A stretch of 52,254 bases of DNA from Rubrivivax sp. GTDB lineage: Bacteria > Pseudomonadota > Gammaproteobacteria > Burkholderiales > Burkholderiaceae_C. The position numbers were made by a program, and so were the translations under genes. The first letter of the stretch is position 1; each line of letters opens with the position of its first letter. The stretch is from NCBI GenBank assembly GCA_022843905.1, contig JALHMT010000036.1:1-52254 (forward strand). The letters run 5' to 3'. Below the pieces are notes generated by a model. The model was not told the origin of the DNA. It searched no databases and saw nothing but the letters and a program-made list of their open reading frames with translations. Positions 50,238 to 52,254 of the stretch are shown piece by piece.

Positions 50238-50410
50238 GGGCGGAGCCCTCCGGACAGGCCGATGGAGAGCACCGCGGCGAGGGCGGCGCCGACGATGGCG
50301 GCGAGCAGGGCGCTGCGGCGCCGTTGCACGCGGCGCGGCGGGTCGGGGCGGTAGGGGAAGCGCACGGCATGCACGGGGTGCATGTAGCCGGCGAAGCGGG
50401 TGCGGCTCAT
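50234..50410 (-). CDS. Small membrane protein, 58 aa
   Basis: ATG at 50410 overlaps the ligase stop by 4 nt. A basic start (MSRTRFAGYMHPVHAVRFPY) is followed by ALLAAIVGAALAAVLSIGLS, one membrane helix. First of four tiny one-helix membrane proteins in a row. Confidence 0.6.
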   Translation of the reverse strand: MSRTRFAGYMHPVHAVRFPYRPDPPRRVQRRRSALLAAIVGAALAAVLSIGLSGGLRP

Positions 50411-50967
50411 GCGACGGCTCCGGCGGCGAGCGTGTCGGGGTGTTTGAGCTTGAGCAGGTCGTGCGTGCGGCCGCTGTGCCACGCGCTGCCGGGGCGGTGG
50501 AGCATGAGACCCTCGCCGCCGCGCTCGAGCACGGCGGCGAGGGTGGCGGCCAGGTGCTCGGTGGACTGCACGGTGCCGTGCGGTGCCACGGCCAAGCCGA
50601 GGCGTTGTGCGCTGGCGATGCGCGTAGCCCAGTCGCCGGCGTGGCGCGGCAGGTCGAAGCAGACGAGGTGCACGTTCGGGTGCCACTCGCCGTACTGCAC
50701 GGCGCGGCGCGCGAGTTCGTACTGGCCGATGCCGGCGTAGGCCTCGAAGTCGACGGTGAGGCCGCGAGGCAGGGTGCCGACGATGCGGCTGGGCGCGCCG
50801 ATGGGGCGGCCTGTGCGGGTGAGCAGGCGCGCGCCGTTCCACACGGCGCGGCAGCCGTGGAGCTTTTCGCTCCAGTACCAGCCCTGCACGCACTGGCCGG
50901 CGTGGTCGTGGCCGTGCATGAGGGTGGCGTCGAACGCGTCGCCGACGGCGGGGCGGCGGGCGGTCAT
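50407..50967 (-). CDS. Minimal ATP-dependent DNA ligase
   Basis: 186 aa. Motif I EKLHGCRAVWNG (Lys adenylation site), motif III VDFEAY, motif IV EGLMLH and motif V LLKLK are present. The protein is only the nucleotidyltransferase domain and lacks a C-terminal OB fold, as in some short phage ligases. The stop and start overlap neighbours by 4 nt. Confidence 0.8.
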   Translation of the reverse strand: MTARRPAVGDAFDATLMHGHDHAGQCVQGWYWSEKLHGCRAVWNGARLLTRTGRPIGAPSRIVGTLPRGLTVDFEAYAGIGQYELARRAVQYGEWHPNVHLVCFDLPRHAGDWATRIASAQRLGLAVAPHGTVQSTEHLAATLAAVLERGGEGLMLHRPGSAWHSGRTHDLLKLKHPDTLAAGAVA

Positions 50968-51395
50968 GCCGACACCGCCGAAGGATTGAAGGATTGAAGT
51001 AGGAAGCTGCGGACGGCAACGGCACGCAACTTGGCGCTGCGGTTGTCGATGGTCTGGTTGCCGTAGATGAAGTCCTGGTACCAGGCGTAGGAGCCGCCAT
51101 CGGGTTCGCTGGTCCAATACAGCTCGAGCCCGAGCTCTTCGCGTGCGTTGGCCAGCAGCAGGCGCGACTCGGGGCGGTCGGGCACGCGGTAGTCGGCGAA
51201 GCCGTGCAGCTGCAGGCCCTTCGCCCACTTGATGGCGGCGGCCCAGCCGACGTTGATCTGCACGGGCTCGGCGCGGATGAGTGCGACGGTGGCGCCGTCG
51301 GCGTTGCGGCGCAGGCCGACGAACAGGCCGCCTTGGCCAGGCCATTCGGCGCCGATGGCGGGCAGGGCGTAGAGGGGGAGGTTGTGCGCGCTCAT
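50964..51395 (-). CDS. DGR target protein 3 (DUF1566/CLec-like)
   Basis: 143 aa from the ATG at 51395. N-terminus LPLYALPAIGAEWPGQGGLF, a middle with VGWAAAIKWAKGLQLHGFAD, then LYWTSEPDGGSYAWYQDFIY and the variable end GNQTIDNRSAKLRAVAVR. Unlike targets 1 and 2, the frame runs through the post-VR element and adds SFLLQSFNPSAVSA. It lies 2.2 kb from VR2, so the DGR acts on a distant gene. Confidence 0.85.
   Translation of the reverse strand: MSAHNLPLYALPAIGAEWPGQGGLFVGLRRNADGATVALIRAEPVQINVGWAAAIKWAKGLQLHGFADYRVPDRPESRLLLANAREELGLELYWTSEPDGGSYAWYQDFIYGNQTIDNRSAKLRAVAVRSFLLQSFNPSAVSA
51009..51094 (-). repeat. DGR variable repeat VR3
   Basis: 86 bp; 5 substitutions from TR, all at adenines (N to D, NN to IY, N to T, N to D). 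The element AAGGATTGAAGGAT is at 50981-50994, 15 bp beyond. Confidence 0.95.
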
Positions 51396-51595
51396 GCCAG
51401 CAGCGCTCCGGTGACGGTGTCGTCGAAGGCGCGGCAGAAGGCGGCGACGGCGGGCGGGATGGGCTCGACCGCGCAGGCCATGGCTGCGTTGTCGCAGCGG
51501 GCGCAGACCAGGCCGTCCTCGTATGGCACGGCCTGGCTGGGGTGGTCGATGGGGGCGCCGCAGTGGGCGCAGGACAGGGACTCTCGGTTGTGCAT
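51392..51595 (-). CDS. Small zinc-finger-like protein, 67 aa
   Basis: First gene of the leftward operon. CAHCGAPIDHPSQAVPYEDG then VCARCDNAAMAC has two CxxC pairs. AGGAG lies 8 nt before the ATG, and the promoter described at 51624 is upstream. Could be a regulator; family not recognised. Confidence 0.65.
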   Translation of the reverse strand: MHNRESLSCAHCGAPIDHPSQAVPYEDGLVCARCDNAAMACAVEPIPPAVAAFCRAFDDTVTGALLA

Positions 51596-51623
51596 CGTCG
51601 TCGCTCCTGAAGAGGGTGCGACA

Positions 51624-51668
51624 AGTATACAAAGTTATGTCATGTCAACAACCCAAAGTTACGTGACA
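51624..51668 (-). promoter_or_regulatory. Leftward promoter (pL-like) with operator pair
   Basis: On the - strand, TATACT (51629-51624) is a strong -10, and TTGTTG (51651-51646) lies 16 bp upstream. ACATAACTTTG overlaps the spacer (RC of 51630-51640) and ACGTAACTTTG (RC of 51654-51664) lies exactly 24 bp further up. The motif and spacing match those at 193-223. Likely bound by the phage repressor and Cro. Confidence 0.65.
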
Positions 51669-51707
51669 ATGCCGCCGCGCCGCAGGTCGCGGCGAAGGAG
51701 CTAGACG

Positions 51708-51947
51708 ATGTGGTACTACGACATGACCGCCGAAACCCAGGCGAGGTCGCATCTGCAGGTGGCTGGCCAGCTGCACAGGCTGCGCCAGACGGTCTCGGAG
51801 GTGCAGTGCATGGCCGACGCGCGGCCCGGCTGCGACGAGGTTGCAGCGCAGCTGCGCCTGTTGCTGCAGAGCGTGGACGCGATGAACGAGCGCTACCTGC
51901 GCGGGCTCATGGCGTCCGGTTTCGCACCAGCCAGCCCGCCTGCGTGA
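51708..51947 (+). CDS. CsoR-like four-helix protein, 79 aa
   Basis: GAAGGAG precedes the ATG by about 8 nt. QVAGQLHRLRQTVSEVQCMA then PGCDEVAAQLRLLLQSVDAM follows the outline of the CsoR/RcnR family, with one Cys in the expected place but no clear downstream His-Cys ligand set. So metal sensing is doubtful. It is on the opposite strand to its neighbours, between the promoter and the repressor. Confidence 0.45.
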   Translation: MWYYDMTAETQARSHLQVAGQLHRLRQTVSEVQCMADARPGCDEVAAQLRLLLQSVDAMNERYLRGLMASGFAPASPPA

Positions 51948-52182
51948 GGAGGTCGACGCGGATGGAGGGGTCGTCGCCGCGCGCGATGGCGGTCACCATG
52001 GCTTCCAGCTCGCCCGCGTTGAGCAGGTAGCGAACTTCGGTGACGAGGAACGAGAGCCCGTCTTCGGACGGCCCATAAGCCGGCGCCTCGATGTATTCGC
52101 CGACACGGGGCACGGCGGTGGGGCCTTCGAGCCGCCGCTCGGCAAGCACGGCGCCGCCTTTGGTGTGCAGGGTGATCAGCAT
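51907..52182 (-). CDS. Hypothetical protein, 91 aa
   Basis: MLITLHTKGGAVLAERRLEG then YIEAPAYGPSEDGLSFLVTE and a C-terminal helix suggest a small alpha/beta protein. Its 3' end overlaps the convergent 51708-51947 gene by 41 nt. Function unknown. The 72 bases after 52182 hold no feature I can support. Confidence 0.55.
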   Translation of the reverse strand: MLITLHTKGGAVLAERRLEGPTAVPRVGEYIEAPAYGPSEDGLSFLVTEVRYLLNAGELEAMVTAIARGDDPSIRVDLLTQAGWLVRNRTP

Positions 52183-52254
52183 TGTCGCGTCCCTCGGTTT
52201 GGCGGCACTGGGGGATCAAGGAGCCGCCGCGTTGGGCGCGCCTGCGGAGGGGCA

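Overview
The window is a nearly complete temperate siphophage genome of lambda-like build. It is GC-rich throughout and most likely infects a betaproteobacterium of the Burkholderiales. That host guess rests on three things: base composition, a phage attachment core that copies the 3' half of a tRNA-His gene, and an intergenic palindrome at 9614-9680 that resembles Comamonadaceae-type repeats. It is an inference.

Layout. A divergent switch (CI-like repressor running off the left edge on the - strand, Cro-like gene on the + strand) starts a rightward transcript. This carries a DnaB_N/RepA-type replicative helicase, an iteron-like array (2799-2975), terminase small and large subunits, gpW, lambda-type portal, a five-gene block of fibre/spike-like proteins, S49 protease with nested scaffold, decoration protein and major capsid. 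It continues with head-tail joining, tail terminator, tail tube, the G/GT frameshift pair, tape measure, minor tail proteins, DUF1833, NlpC/P60, central fibre J, holin candidates, endolysin, nested Rz/Rz1 spanins and a secreted protein (to 34234). attP (34365-34410) lies inside the 3' end of a tyrosine integrase gene. From 51595 back to 34295 almost every gene is on the - strand, many joined by 1-4 nt stop/start overlaps, forming one leftward operon. It holds DNA metabolism genes (ligase, HD hydrolase, methyltransferase, ParB-like fusion, J-domain protein, ASCH, DUF5131, PD-(D/E)XK nuclease plus SNF2 helicase), an excisionase-like gene and integrase.

The main discovery is a complete diversity-generating retroelement (DGR) inside that leftward operon: an Avd accessory gene (47499-47867), a template repeat TR (47237-47322), a reverse transcriptase with YVDD and GLPIGNLSSQ motifs (45068-46162), and three separate small target genes ending in variable repeats. 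The targets are VR1 at 47911-47996, VR2 at 48407-48492 and VR3 at 51009-51094. By hand alignment over 86 bp, VR1, VR2 and VR3 differ from TR at 10, 9 and 5 positions. All 24 differences fall on TR adenines and none on the 64 non-adenine positions, which is the DGR signature. The targets are small DUF1566/C-type-lectin-like proteins in the early/lysogenic operon, not the tail-fibre region. A DNA methyltransferase gene (with an apparent 1-nt frameshift) sits between TR and RT, and a shared 14-bp element follows each VR but not the TR.

The leftward promoter region (about 51624-51668) and the switch at 193-231 carry the same operator-like motif (consensus RYRTAAC), in two copies exactly 24 bp apart in each place. 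This suggests one repressor controlling both pL and pR, as in lambda, and that the two window ends lie close together in the intact genome.
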